Below are positions 1-11,761 of a stretch of 64,000 bases of DNA, piece after piece; position 1 is the stretch's first letter, and every line of letters starts with the position of its first letter. The DNA is taken from positions 25,041,707 to 25,105,706 of the forward strand of contig OU744451.1 in the NCBI GenBank assembly GCA_916610825.1, in the 5' to 3' direction. Under the pieces are notes generated by a model, which was not told where the DNA came from, made no database searches, and saw only the letters and a program-made list of their open reading frames with translations. The position numbers were made by a program, and so were the translations under genes. Origin of the DNA: Haliclystus octoradiatus (Eukaryota > Cnidaria > Staurozoa > Stauromedusae > Haliclystidae).

Positions 1-100
1 AAGGTATTATTGGATCGTGAGAATCAGAATTATCAGAGAATTCTTCATCACCAGCAGTGCTTGTGGAAGCTTTTTCATTCTGACGTGTCTCCATTGGCAT
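1..100 (-). CDS. possible start of an acidic ORF, cut by the left edge
   Basis: An ATG on the minus strand at 98-100 opens a reading frame that runs off the left edge for 33 codons. The peptide is rich in Ser, Asp and Glu (a DEEFSDNSDSHD stretch). No domain can be seen. It could be the first exon of a host gene or the N-terminus of a transposase. The length is too short to prove coding, so this is only a candidate. Confidence 0.22.
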   Translation of the reverse strand, partial: MPMETRQNEKASTSTAGDEEFSDNSDSHDPIIP

Positions 101-689
101 AATGTAAACAACACGAACAGTAAGATGAATGAAAAATATGAACCAATAAATATACCAAACGAAGACGAAGGTATAAATAACAAATCAACAATAACAATCC
201 CAAAGTTCGAATAATCGCAGCGCCATGTAGTATTATGTGAATAAGCTAGAACTTGAGACGAGAGAATAAACGTTGTTGATCACAGAACAGTATATTAGAA
301 TCTAAACTAAAACTATAAATGACACGATTATGTTTACAGGAAGTATATCAATATTGTAATGTAAATAAGTTGTAATAGCACACTGTGCTTTGCTGTAACC
401 AGCAGTAAACATGAACCTTGTCCGGTAAATACAGCTTGGATGATTAATACATGTTAAATCTGAGCAAACTCTGAAATTTTGATGTCTAATTGTTACAAAA
501 GCAGCGATATTCCTACTTACAAAATTGGGATATTTCAGTGAAAATTTGATAAAATAATTAAGCGGATTTGATTCGAAATTGAGTGATGCACAACAAACCT
601 GTTAAATACAATCATATTTACTTTAAAAGTAGCTCGAAATAAACCGGCTCATCTATTCTTTTATTTTCTAGCAACAATATCGGGTCAAA

Positions 690-806
690 ACACTGCTTTT
701 CCCGCCACTTTGGGAGCATGTGTCAGCCATTATGGATCCCCATAGGTGCTACGTTTTAAGCCCGTTTTCGAACGTCATCAGCAGTCTATATCTATTATGT
801 CTATGA
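690..806. mobile_element. fragment of hAT-like MITE end
   Basis: This stretch resembles the right end of the MITE at 11187-11753. It shares GCCATTATGGAT, the CAGCAGTCTA core and a final TCTATG. No matching left end was found upstream, so the copy looks truncated. Confidence 0.4.
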
Positions 807-1011
807 ATGCGCATTTCTATTTAGACGCGCAATTTCTGAATTTTTAGTAAAGTCCAAGTTTTATAAAGAAGGTAAATCCTTAGGTACTTTACTGTAGTTT
901 TCATCAATTATCATAAACTGCTTCTTTTTAATGTTTTCGTAAGTGTATGTTACACCAAAAACACTTTTGAAGCTTTGAAATTGAAGAATCAGCGAAAAAA
1001 AGTCAAAACTA

Positions 1012-1100
1012 TTTCAACCCGAATGAAGACTTGAACCCACGATCTTAATAAAACAGAATGTGGACGGACTAACCACTCGGCCATCGCAACGTTATAGCCA
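1012..1100 (-). repeat. tRNA-derived SINE fragment
   Basis: On the minus strand there is an A-box-like TGGCCGAGTGG, a D-loop-like GTTAG, and then a B-box-like GGGTTCAAGTC at tRNA spacing. The 3' half cannot pair with the 5' acceptor strand, so this is not a functional tRNA. A tRNA(Ser/Leu)-derived SINE head or a tRNA pseudogene fits best. Confidence 0.5.
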
Positions 1101-1449
1101 GGTGTAAAATTTATTACCAATTCTAGACGCGCAAAATTCACGTTTTCAGACGCACTGTCTCGAGCTTCTAAAACCATATTTGGAACGTATTTTACAAACT
1201 TTGCAGTTCGTTTAGGCCTACAGCTAGGTTTTTATTTGAAATGCTATATTTTTGAGGCTCGAAGCCTCGAATTAACACGTACTGCAAAATGCGAGCTACA
1301 TTTTTGCTGTTTTTAGGCTACATATTAAGTACAATAATAAAATATTCAGCCCCATCGAGATTCAAACTTCTATTCTGCGGTGCAGATGATATCGCAACCC
1401 AACAATGAACATAAAACATCAGCATTCTGGATCTTCTTGGGAGCATAAT

Positions 1450-1940
1450 GAAGTATCAGCGGCTTTCCCAGGGGGGTGACCCCCGGGAAACAACCCATAC
1501 AAAAGCCCATTTAACCCCCTGGGGTATGGGGGCAATAATTTTCAATAATCCCCCCTCCCCCAGGGACAATAAAGTACCGAAAATGATAATTTTTTCAACT
1601 TTTCTTACAAAAGATTCAACTGCAATACACAGAGAAATACACAATTGTACAAAATTGATGTTTTAACTTTATGAATATATCAAGATTCCATGCATTGGAG
1701 ATAGGCATATTCGAGTATTAAAGATTAGATGCAAAGCCAGAAAGGGCAATTGAAACGTTTTGGTTAAGGTTTTGCTCAACAAACAACATCTTCACATGAG
1801 AAATACGAATGAAGAAACAAGATGCATTCAGTACATAGCATCATGATAACATAATTGCGGACAATTTTGAAGAAACGGCTGAACAGCATTACATATCCCG
1901 TGGGTTATCCCCTGGGGTGATTTTCTGCTGATACTCGCAT
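1450..1940. mobile_element. putative small DNA transposon/MITE
   Basis: Imperfect inverted ends begin AGTATCAGCGG on the left and, reverse-complemented, AGTATCAGCAG on the right. G- and C-run blocks lie just inside both ends. The flanks carry similar GCATA-containing octamers that could be a decayed target duplication. The interior has no convincing coding sequence. Confidence 0.35.
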
Positions 1941-1998
1941 ATATTCTACAGAAATCATCTTGTCTCCAGCCGAAATGAAAAGTTTTGTATTCACTTAC

Positions 1999-2141
1999 GT
2001 CTCTTCATTTTTGAAACCAAAATCCGTTATATCAGCCTGCGACAGACTGCAAAGAGATGGAAAGTCACCTTCGGGAAATTGCACATCACTCAACTTGCTA
2101 GAATTGAAATCACCTAAATCCACTTCGCAGACACTCTCCAT
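1999..2141 (-). CDS. first coding exon of an unidentified gene
   Basis: A minus-strand ATG at 2139-2141 opens 47 codons that end exactly at a strong donor (C|GTAAGT, intron bases 1993-1998). An in-frame stop lies upstream of the ATG. The peptide starts MESVCEVDLGDF and is acidic with interspersed Phe, Leu and Trp-free clusters (DFPSLCSLSQADITDFGF), which recalls a transcription activation domain. No family was recognised. The exon ends in phase 2, so the gene continues to the left. No second exon could be picked out before position 1, and the transposon at 1450-1940 would lie in the intron. An E2F-like TTCGCGCC occurs about 200 bp upstream of the start. Confidence is moderate because only one exon is visible. 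Confidence 0.5.
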
Positions 2142-2821
2142 AGCTTCTTAATTCTCCATTTATTAGAAAGCGTTGCAAGAAAACATTGAAATTGTAGTAT
2201 TTGTAATCATTCGGTTCTTTCTTACAAAGTTTTTAGTCATGTAAATAATGAAAATAAGATTAAAATCAGTTTATAATAACTGAGTTTGATATTTAGAATG
2301 GCGATTTGCGCGGTCTCTCATTTTGGGTCTCGTTTGTTTTTCAACTTCGCGCCAGCACGGTAGTGAGATCGTGGAATTACACGAGGCTGCTAATCCTTCT
2401 TGGTCTTTTCAGATTCTTAAGTCGATTTAAAGCCAATCCGAATCTACGTGATTGACTCGATCGTATATACGATTTAATTAACAATTTATTAGACAACTGT
2501 CAATTTGTAAGACAGAAGAGGAAGAAATTTACATCTACGCTTGCAATTCAGATCTTATAGTCATTGCTTTCCGATTGGAACGCAATTTTTTTTAATTCAA
2601 GCTACACATATCGATTGATGAGTTGGGCTTCGTACAGATTGACGAAGCAACAGTTTCAAACAGAGGATTTACTATAGCAAAATCGTATATGAAAATTAAG
2701 AACTTCATAATTTTGCATAATTATAGTCAATTGCTTTGAATTCACTAATGCAATACAAAAGCGTAGGAGTACACAACGTTCGTATTTTATATGTAATAAA
2801 ATGGCATTGCAATAATTAACT
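2142..2821. other. non-coding spacer
   Basis: This holds the likely 5' flank of the orphan exon at 1999-2141 and the sequence downstream of the SIX gene. I see no ORF, repeat or RNA gene in it apart from the E2F-like site near 2346. Confidence 0.5.
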
Positions 2822-2827
2822 TTTATT
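2822..2827 (-). terminator. polyadenylation signal downstream of the SIX gene
   Basis: AATAAA on the minus strand. It lies after the candidate terminal exon of the SIX gene and before the next gene, where a 3' end is expected. Confidence 0.45.
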
Positions 2828-2977
2828 TATCTAAAATAGAAGGTAACATCTTGATAAGTAAAACAACTGAATCAATACTCTGCATCAAATTAAACGGGAT
2901 TTAGCTGATAGCCACTTCATTGTCTGTATTGAAAACATTGAGTAACCTATCCATATATTTGCCATTGCTTACAAAAC

Positions 2978-3035
2978 CTATTGCATTAACAAATTGGCCG
3001 ACACCTTCATTGTGTTGACACATTCGGAGTATCTT
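2978..3035 (-). CDS. candidate terminal exon of the SIX gene
   Basis: An acceptor (CAAATAG) at 3036-3037 would join in phase with the donor at 3294. It would add 18 codons and a TAG stop. Downstream there is an AATAAA at 2822-2827. An alternative frame through the same segment stays open for 44 codons (to a TAA near 2903) but does not match the donor phase, so the true ending is uncertain. Confidence 0.3.
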
Positions 3036-3294
3036 CTATTTGCCATTCAGAACATACAAACGATACATAGATATCCGGTAACAATCGCTGAATATTCTCT
3101 TTTATTAGTTCATAGCGGGTTGCTGTCATTCAGATATATATTATAGATACTATAGATTGCGCTGATTTCAGTCTAATTGCAAAATGTAGCCGTTGATCTA
3201 TAAAAGTAAATACAGACAATTACCAATATTATAATTCCATGTAGTAATATAATTATTACATACTATAACCATGTAATAATTATACATAACAAAC

Positions 3295-3857
3295 CTGTTA
3301 TAGTCTGTTCTAGACCTTGATGCTCTCATTCTTTGCCGTTTATTTTTAAACCAATTGCTAACTTGCGTCACTGACAGTTCTGTTAATTTTGCCATTTCAT
3401 ATTTATCGCTTGACGATGGATAGGGATTCTTTGAGTAGGCTTCTAGTAGCGTTGTTCTTGCTGTCTCTTTGAAACAATACGTTGTGTGTTCTCCATCCCA
3501 TATAGTTCTAGGTAAGGGATACTTCCGACGTACACGATACTTTCCCACGGCACCGAGGCATCTGCCCTTCTCCTGTTCCGCTTCAATGTAATGAGCTGTA
3601 CGCCATAACACTTGCAGCCTTTCGTGTTGACGATGACTGAATGTATTATTTTCTAGAATGGAATACATGTTGTTATAGCTACCCTCGTAGAAAGCAACTA
3701 CTGCCTTTGAAACTAAAACCACTTCTAAGCTTTGAACTTCCCCGTCTTCTGGAATGGCCCAAAGAAACCTTGACAATCGGTGGAACTGCCCCGTATCAAG
3801 CAAAGTCTCACAGACAACTGCAATTCGATTAACCATCTCTGGATTGCCAAAAGACAT
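3295..3857 (-). CDS. SIX-family homeodomain transcription factor, first exon
   Basis: The exon encodes 187 residues: an N-terminal SIX domain (about residues 4-118) followed by a homeodomain (about 128-187). Diagnostic family strings are present, including [31 protein letters not shown] and VSNWFKN. The VGKYRVRRK and NPYPS strings favour the SIX1/2 (sine oculis) group over SIX3/6 or SIX4/5. SIX proteins bind DNA and work with EYA and DACH cofactors in organ and sensory development. The protein is divergent: helix 3 ends NKRQRMR where nearly all SIX members have NRRQRDR, and the spacing of the SIX domain start is short. The exon ends in phase 2 at CAG|GTTTGT. Downstream exons are not certain. 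The subfamily symbol is withheld for that reason. Confidence 0.9.
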
Positions 3858-4329
3858 TATAATTAGAGTCTGTTAAGTTGACTGAACGGCCTTTGAATCA
3901 ATGATGCTTCACCAGACATTCGCCAATTCGTAGAGAACAGAAATAAGAGATTAATTCTAATGGATTGTCATCATTACAAGCAAATAAGTAGGTTGAATCT
4001 ATTCAAATAGTTTAAAACATCGATATTTAACAACAAACACGACTTTATTGTATATGTTGACATTTTTGAAAGTTTATTCCTGTGTTATGCTACTAAGTTG
4101 ACCTCCAGCAATCACTAACTCAAGTGGTGCAAAACAGCTCAGCCAAACAGATTTACTCATAAAGATAACATAGTGATGAAAATCATCTATACATGTTTAT
4201 GTACAGTTATTAGATTATGTTGACTCTATTAATAAAGTTATTAATTAATATCATTGATCACATATATTTTAATTATCAATCATGTATTAGAAAACGACGC
4301 AGTCATTCGCTCGATCTTGGACCACGTGA
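3858..4329. other. spacer between the SIX gene and NFS1
   Basis: AT-rich spacer holding the SIX upstream region and the NFS1 3' UTR. No gene, RNA or repeat was recognised. Confidence 0.5.
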
Positions 4330-7300
4330 CTAGTGCTGAGTCCATTCTATATTCTTCAGATCCATACCTTCTTGAACCATTTCCCAAAGAGGACTAAAAC
4401 AGTAAACAAGATGTAATTGTAGGCATGCATATATACACTATAGTCAGCCATATAATGATTGTCAATGAAGATAAATGCCAAGTTATCAAGCGAGAGGGAT
4501 TACCTCATTTCACGCAAAGTTTTGACGTGATGAACGCATTTCTGAATGGTTGTATCTATTTCTGCTTCGGTTGTGAATCTGCCAATGCCGAATCTAAAAG
4601 CAGAACAACAATGCATCAGAAATCCCCTCGAAAAGAGTCGAAATTCTCCCCGTTCCATGCAGCTGTCATCAGAATTAACCACAACACACCTGATTGACGA
4701 GTGTGCAAGGTCTTCGTCCGTTCCGATCGCTCTCAGCACATACGAAGGCTCCAGGGATGCAGATGTACAGGCACTAAGAACAACAACCGTATAAGACATA
4801 AGGCAAACAATCGTAAATCAACAACAACAACATGACGTACTTGGTTTGTTGAGATGAGGTTTACCTGCCAGAGGAGAGAGCAATGTCCTTCAGGGCCATC
4901 AACAAACTCTCCCCTTCAATATACGCAAAGGAAAGATTCACACATCCCTCGTAACCATTTGTCTCATCCCCGTTGAGGATCACGTGCGACAGCTGTGATT
5001 GGATGCCATCGATCAGTCTTCGGGAGAGACGTGTCACATGCGAATGATCATACTCCATATCCTCTAGAGCTAATCGACTTGCTTCCCCCAAGCCAACAAT
5101 CAAGGGGGCGGGTAGGGTCCCACTGCGAAAGCCTCGCTCTTGCCCACCGCCACTCATCAGTGGATGTAATCGAACACGAGGTTTGCGACGAACGTACAGT
5201 GCCCCAACGCCTAGAAAACAAAACACCATAACTATACCTGCTCTAAATATTACAATATGCGCTTAATAGCCGTCACATGATTAATGAAGGAGAGTGGGCT
5301 TGTCGGAAATTGTAGACGTGATAAGCATCATCATCCAATACATCTTTTTCACAGGATTGATGCATCATTCGTATATCCCCTGACGAACGTTCTTGCAGGC
5401 TGACGCATGGTAACGTCATCACTAATTGACGCCATAATTTGTAGTAACTTTGTTATATTCTAGACTATTCGTAATTAAATGATCTAATAATGCTGATTGA
5501 TAAATACTTTTAACATTTGTAAAAGCTAATTATAACCTGAAAACCATTGTAGCGCCTTCATGTCAAGCAAATAGATGAATGTAAAACAGTGATAACGCTG
5601 CTGTATCAATTAATAGAGTAAAACCTAGTAATTGAGATGACATCGTCCTACTGGCCCTACCGAAGGCGTAGATGAAGGTCTACTACTGGGTACATCCAGG
5701 AGCACACTCTAATACGGATCAAGTAACTCTATTGATGGCGTATGGCTAACGATTATATTGGCAGGGATAAATAATTCCGGACAGACTTACTGTGCAGCTT
5801 ATAACGGTTACAGAATACGTATACTCTGAATTCGCAACAGTCTGATCCGCAATATCAACCGGGGAACATCTATGTCATGTAACTACATGGGAATACCTCA
5901 CATCAATATTATGATGCAATGCAGAACAGATTCTAATTGTACCTTTGGGTCCGTAGATCTTATGTCCACTGATTGAGAGTAAATCTATTTTCATTTGGTT
6001 GACATCCACTGGAATTTTACCAAACGCCTACAGAGATAACAGTGCATCAAATCAATACACAGCAAAATCAGTCATAGTATTATGACAGTTGCTATCACAT
6101 AATAGGACGAATTTATGTCGAACTCCTAACAACGTACTCAAATTACCTCAAAGTACCTAGAATTGCATTGTTCGTTAATCAACACGCAATGGGTACCGAA
6201 TATTTGTGGCCCTATAAAAGGACTTTTATCATTTGGTGCATTATTATAAGTCATTCAAAATAAGATTGTTTGGTTGTTGTTTTACACTTGTTGACTTTCA
6301 ATTACCTGTGCTGCATCAGTGTGATAGAACACATTGTTTGCACGACACATTTCCCCTGCAACAACATAAAACGTCATTATAGGGCATAAATAGAATTGAT
6401 CAAAGGAATAATTAATTGATGAAAGTACGTCAGTACCAATCTCTTTAACTGGTTGGACGACACCTATTTCATTATTAACCATCATGATAGAGACAAGGCT
6501 GGTAGAAGGACAAATGGCATTTTCCAAAACCTTAGAAACAAACAGATTATATAACATCGTCATCATTATCATCATCATCATCATTTCTGTAATGAACAGT
6601 AAATAGAATTTATATTAGTTTTAGCTCTTTGACAACTGAAGAAAAGATTGAATTTCTATCCTCCAATCGTGAACAATTTACTAGGAACATTTGTGCTCAA
6701 CCTTTGTAGAGTAAGAGCAATATCTAACTATATTACAATACTGTATCTAAAATGAAGAAATATTTTTTTGATAGATTAATTGTTATAATACTGTATCAAA
6801 AAAAAGAAAACATTTTGTGATGATAGGTTACCGTAATTTTATTTTATTATTATTTTATAACTCTATAGAGCAAAACTTGAAATTAAACCTATATATATAC
6901 AGTAAATATACTATGTAATTATCAGACATCCTATATCTGGGTATATTGATAATAAATTAACAACGACAGCAACAACAACAACAACAACAACATCTTCCTT
7001 ATCATAACCATTTATTCAGAAGCCTGATAAGTTCTATAATAACTTTTTATCACGTCACTGATACATAGCATACATCATGTTGATCAAAGTGTATATATCA
7101 AATTTTGGCAGACTGATTTTAAAATTCAAATAAAGAAGATAGAGTGAAAGCTAGTCAACGTTCGATAAAATGGGGGATTATGGGAGTAAGTAAGTAATGT
7201 AGACGGTGTTGCCCTACCGAAGGCACCTGTACCACTTCTCTATTTCTAGATGAGTGGCTCTTTTCGCTAAGAGCAATGATTTTAAACGCTCTTTACTGAT

Positions 7301-10300
7301 CGAAGCCGCGACACTGCAGATCAATTTCAACAGATTTCATGGCAGATAGGTCTTGATTGTCAATGCGCAACGATGCGCCGCAGCTACTCACAATGCAATT
7401 CCCTCTGGACCATTCCATCCGCCAACCTCAGATGGTACTCATTTGATGTTCCAGATAGAGTCAAGGCTGAGTTGACCTTCGGGGGATTTGAACCACAGTC
7501 GATCAAATATGATCCGATTTGAAGTTTGGTCGCACTGCCATCTGAGCAAATCCTACTCCAAAGTCCCAGAACGCTAGCACAAACACAAAAGGAATGGGAA
7601 GAAAAGTTGTATTCAAGTATTTTTAATCAGAAGAATTGAGCTGAAACTTAAATACAACTGTTTATTCCCATTCCTTCTGTATTTGTGCTAGCCTTCTGTG
7701 ACTCTCAGTCCCAGAATCCCCCATTTTATCAAACCCTGTGTATAATATGAAGATTGAAGATTTTTGTGACGCTTTCCAATCAATGCACAGGGAATCCACA
7801 AAAATCAATGATTTGGACTTAACTAGTGTTTTTATTCCATTTGATCAGTTGGTATATATAATAAAAATAAAATAAAAATAATTTTATAAATACTTATTTG
7901 ACTTGCGAACAACAACATAAGTTGATGATGAAATTGAGTGCTTGTACTTAGATCCATCTATTAGCAAGAGTTAGGACACTCTTTTATGTGCAGCTCTCAG
8001 CTCTAATTGGACAGATGCCATCATGTGATTTTATGGACACTATTTTGGTTCTGTCAACCTAAGGCTTGCAAAATTTGAACAAAAGAGCAAAAATAATATC
8101 ATGAATCCAAAAAACTTTTTGTTCAAAAACAAAACCTCGTTTCCAATGAAACAAAAATGGCGATTTTTGAGCCCAAAACTTGCGTATCTCAAATTCAGCT
8201 CGTACTAGATTTGAGTCGGACTTGAGTTAAAATCATTTTATAAAATGGTGACGGACCTACCTTGAGATCTATGCGACCGTTTGTTTCCACAGGTAAGTAT
8301 GTCACTCGGAAACCCTCAGCCTCTAGCTGACGACAAGAATCAAGGACGCATTTGTGTTCCTGTAGAATCAATCATAAAACCATTAACATCATATCTTTGA
8401 CTGTTGCTATTAGTTACAATATCACTTACTGTTTGTGTAGTGATGATATGGTCTTTCTTTTTTTTGTAAAACGAAGCTACACCCTAATAAAATAAATGGA
8501 ACCATCGGTCTTCAAGACTTTGGTTTTATAAGAAGAAAGGATCAATCTTGATTGACAATTTAATAATTTACTTTGACTGAGATGTTGTTTGATTCTGTTG
8601 CGCCACTTGTAAAAACAATCTCCTTTGGATCTGCACCAATTACATTGGCAACTTGCTATGCAATTAAGATAAAAGAGAGAACAATATTGATTGGTAAGTG
8701 ATAGCACTACATGAGGTTTTAAAGTATACTTAAAAAAGTCTGAAAATGAACATTTCATGTACTTTTTAAGTATAATAATAATAATAATGTACTATATTTA
8801 AATAAACTCGTCACCTACTGCAATGATAAAAAAGATACTATATACAGTTACCTATTTTTCTTTTGTATATGTAACAGATATATGTCAAAACAAATACTTT
8901 CTAGCTAAGCTGGGAAGGTCCTTTTCCCTTAATGAGTTTTTGAAGCAAGTTCTAGTCGAATCTGAATTGGTTATCTTATTATCCCTTGCTTTTAATAGTT
9001 CGTTGAACATCAAGGCTCCTACGCGAGTGATTGAGCGCTTCCCCACTTTCTTTTTGAATGCTTTTACTTTGAAGCTTCTGGTTGTTGCTGATCGTGTTTT
9101 TCCTTCAACGCTGGTAAATAATGATTGTAAATATTCGGGTAGCAGTTTTGAGCGAGTGTCATAGCACATCAGCAGGGATGTCAGTGATTGATGGCGGATA
9201 GTGTTAAAATGTATACCAATTGACTCCAGCTCTTTCCCATAGCTAACTTAGGCGAGAGTTTGCTTAACAGATGCTTCAGGCATTTGTCTAGACGATTTTG
9301 GAGATGCTTATCTATTGTGGTAGTTAGTATGTCACAGTATCGAAAATGTGGTAAGATTAATGATTTAATCAGTTCTACGATTGACTTGGGAGGTATAAAA
9401 TGCCTCAGTTTTGGTAATTCGGATGATGTGCTATTTACTTTTCGGTATGTGGCAGCTACAAAGTCCTTCATGGAAAAATGATTGTCAATAATGACTCCAA
9501 GTACCTTTATGCTGTTTTCAAAGTTAATGTATGACCATTAGCTCTGGTAGTACTTTTAGTACTTTTAAATATCATAGTGTATTGTGAAAGAATTGCTATT
9601 TTCTGAAACCGAGACTAAAACAACTTTCCAGCATTTGTTTCCATAATGTTTATTCTCTTTGTGGCAATATGTAGGCTCAATAAAACGTGGACTGCTGGTC
9701 GCAGGCACATTTTGGTTTGTGAACGATAGAAATACTGCAGGCACAACTACTAAGTTTGCACAAATTTCTGCATTTGGAGTGACAGATTTTTCTGAATTAG
9801 TAGGCTAACTGTTATGAAATGTCTTTTAATAGGACATTTGGTTGTACAACCCTGGCAGTGTGTAAAATAGGGATTTAACTGTCTATGTGAACAGGAAGCA
9901 TTTCAATGTCGAAACCTAAATTGCAATTTTTGTATTTTCAACATTTCAACATTATTACCTCTCTAGCATGTTCGACTGCCTTTTCAGCCTCCCATCCAAA
10001 GGCATGGGTTCTAGAGTGTGGATTTCCATACATGTCCATCATGAATGGCATCATGGCATCAAGAACGCGTGGATCCTGAAAAAAGAGAAAATGGAGTTGA
10101 TATCACAACAGCCAATCGAAATACAACATATCTATATCCATACTACATTCAACACATGCAGAGTCTGATAAAATATTTTTGCTTCCGGAATTTAAATAAT
10201 TGCTTCCAAAATTTACCGAGTGATTACAACGAGTCAACTTTTTCACAGCTATTTATTTAGGGATCATTCTCATAAAAATTAATGATAAAACTGTATCTTT

Positions 10301-10812
10301 TTACATATCTTCAATAGAAAAGAAAGCACATTAGTTTTCTTCTGATTATAAAAACTCAAATGCAATTATTTCCTAACCTTCCTTCTGAATTTGGGCTAGC
10401 CTTCAGGGACTCTCAGTACCGGAGCCCCCCATTTTATCAAACCGTGAACACATGTGACTGTACTGAATCAATATATGGTTTTAACCTCGTTTATATTAGA
10501 GCCTTGTATAAGTGAAGTATAAAATAGACTGACACAAAGGATTATTAACCAGTCTCTACTTACAGTTAATATTATTAAGTGTTTATTAAAGAATACATTG
10601 AATCGATCTATGTCTTGTTCATTGGCTATACTACATTAATTATCATGCCTAAGAATCATAAATCACATCGGGGTCACCATTTGTAAGTGCTTGTACATCA
10701 AGCACTTACATGACCAATAACAATGCACTCACCATGGGCGTTGTAGCCTGTGAATCCAAATATAATGGCATCGGTGATTCATTGTGGGATTTTAGTAATG
10801 TATGAGCACATC
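4330..10812 (-). CDS. NFS1: cysteine desulfurase NFS1 (mitochondrial), 5' end not found
   Basis: This PLP enzyme removes sulfur from cysteine for Fe-S cluster assembly in mitochondria, in complex with LYRM4 and ISCU. Twelve coding exons were read: 10812-10733, 10075-9959, 8655-8572, 8483-8430, 8359-8261, 6530-6437, 6355-6306, 6027-5943, 5210-4865, 4773-4690, 4593-4504 and 4393-4330. All join in phase and give about 415 residues; human NFS1 has 457. Hallmarks are [38 protein letters not shown], the PLP-lysine loop [12 protein letters not shown], the catalytic cysteine loop [16 protein letters not shown], and the C-terminus [10 protein letters not shown]...WTQH. The exon carrying the start codon and transit peptide lies above 10812 and was not identified. 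Introns hold a LINE fragment (8885-9471) and MITEs. Divergent from BPHL. Confidence 0.95.
6990..7085 (-). mobile_element. divergent CR1-like LINE 3' tail
   Basis: TTTATTCAGAAGCCTGATAA, ACTTTTTATCA and CTGATACATAGCATAC match, with drift, the 3' tails at 10906-11054 and 51990-52110 in reverse orientation. The copy sits in an NFS1 intron next to a CAA-repeat. Confidence 0.4.
7165..7735. mobile_element. MITE-like repeat with GATAAAATGGGGGATT ends
   Basis: The left end reads GATAAAATGGGGGATTATGG and the right end is its inverted copy (GATAAAATGGGGGATTCTGG when reversed). Inside, 7572-7692 is a second long hairpin built on GCTAGCACAAA and GGAATGGGAA. A tRNA-like segment with B-box GGTTCAAATCC lies around 7470-7550 on the minus strand. 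A lone right end of the same family occurs at 10375-10441. No transposase is present, so it is non-autonomous. Confidence 0.55.
8885..9471 (-). mobile_element. LINE reverse transcriptase C-terminal remnant
   Basis: Two overlapping minus-strand frames give the end of a non-LTR retrotransposon ORF2. They include a [16 protein letters not shown] segment, which is the LPHFDYC motif of CR1-like RTs, and a tail of the kind seen after the RT domain ([20 protein letters not shown]). The reading frame shifts between the two parts, so the copy is dead. It lies within an NFS1 intron. Confidence 0.7.
10375..10441. repeat. solo end of the 7165-7735 MITE family
   Basis: GGGCTAGCCTTCAGGGACTC, then CCCCCCATTTTATCAAACC, nearly repeats the right end of the 7165-7735 element. 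The other end is missing. Confidence 0.45.
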
Positions 10813-10905
10813 CTAAAAAATACCAGCAAAAAAGGTGAAACATTATAAAAAAAGGTTATGTCAGCAATCTATTTACTAATCATTCTGGTAAAAATTGAAC
10901 CCTTT

Positions 10906-11004
10906 ATTACTTAATGTCTGTTTTCCTGTTAACTTGGCTATGTATGCAACATGTATCAGTCCTTTGAAAAAAAGTTATGTATAACTTAAAAGGTTTCTGA
11001 ATAA

Positions 11005-11054
<50 letters not shown>
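10906..11054 (+). mobile_element. CR1-like LINE 3' tail with (GAT)n
   Basis: The segment ends AAAAAAAGTTATGTATAACT, then GTTTCTGAATAAATGATG and about 16 GAT units. The same tail occurs reversed at 50750-50835 and 51990-52110, the latter attached to an RT fragment. This marks a family that ends in a microsatellite rather than poly(A), as CR1-like LINEs do. Confidence 0.6.
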
Positions 11055-11057
<3 letters not shown>

Positions 11058-11186
11058 TATCAATCGTAGGCCTAAATGTTGTGGCGGAGAAACTGTAAAG
11101 ATCTTGGAGAACAAATTTTCTTGTTTGGTTATTTGGCTAAAACATATTTGTGTACATATATATGCCTATTAGCAATGGGTTACCAG

Positions 11187-11753
11187 CATAGACTTACATA
11201 GACTGCTGACGAAAATACGCAACATGGGGAACAAAGATGGCTGACGCAAAGGACTTATTTTAGCGCTCTCCTCATTGACATTTTCAAAATTATTTGATCT
11301 ATAAACTCTTTTGTAATCAAAACTTTATACAATGTGTTCTCACTGTCATAGAAAGATGGTTTGAATAGGATTTTCCTGCCAGCGAAGTGAGATTTGTTTA
11401 TAGGATCACAATTATTTTCAAACATTTATGAACAATTTGAAATCACACTGAGAGACAAAGAAATATAAAAAGTAAAAAAAAAATACAATTTACCTTCAGA
11501 TACAATAAAAAAATAGATATTTTAACTCATGATTGATGCAGCTTGAAATTTGTAGGCCTAGTCATAAATAACTATTTTATCAAAAAAATCTGTTTCATTC
11601 AGAAACAAAAATTGCTCAAAACGTGGCCTGAAATTTCGCAGTTTTCAAGCCTCTGTTTCGGTCCTTTGCAAAAGCCATTATGGATGTCCATGGTTGCTAT
11701 GTGTTTTCCGTGAAGTCTGGCTCAATGGAAACAGCAGTCGATGTAAGTCTATG
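11187..11753. mobile_element. hAT-like MITE with 8-bp target duplication
   Basis: The terminal inverted repeats start CATAGACTTACAT(A/C)GACTGCTG on both sides. Further in, GATGGCTGACGCAAAGGAC on the left matches ATGGCTTTTGCAAAGGACC on the reversed right end. The element is bounded by a perfect 8-bp duplication, GTTACCAG, at 11179-11186 and 11754-11761, which points to a hAT-type (or other 8-bp) transposase. At 567 bp with no ORF it is non-autonomous. The perfect duplication suggests a fairly recent insertion. Confidence 0.8.
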
Positions 11754-11761
11754 GTTACCAG

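Noticed and set aside
697-708. E2F-like TTTTCCCGCCA near 700
   Set aside because: It lies in a transposon fragment with no gene start nearby.
1012-1100. Functional tRNA gene
   Set aside because: A and B boxes are present, but the acceptor and T stems do not pair, so it is kept only as a SINE fragment.
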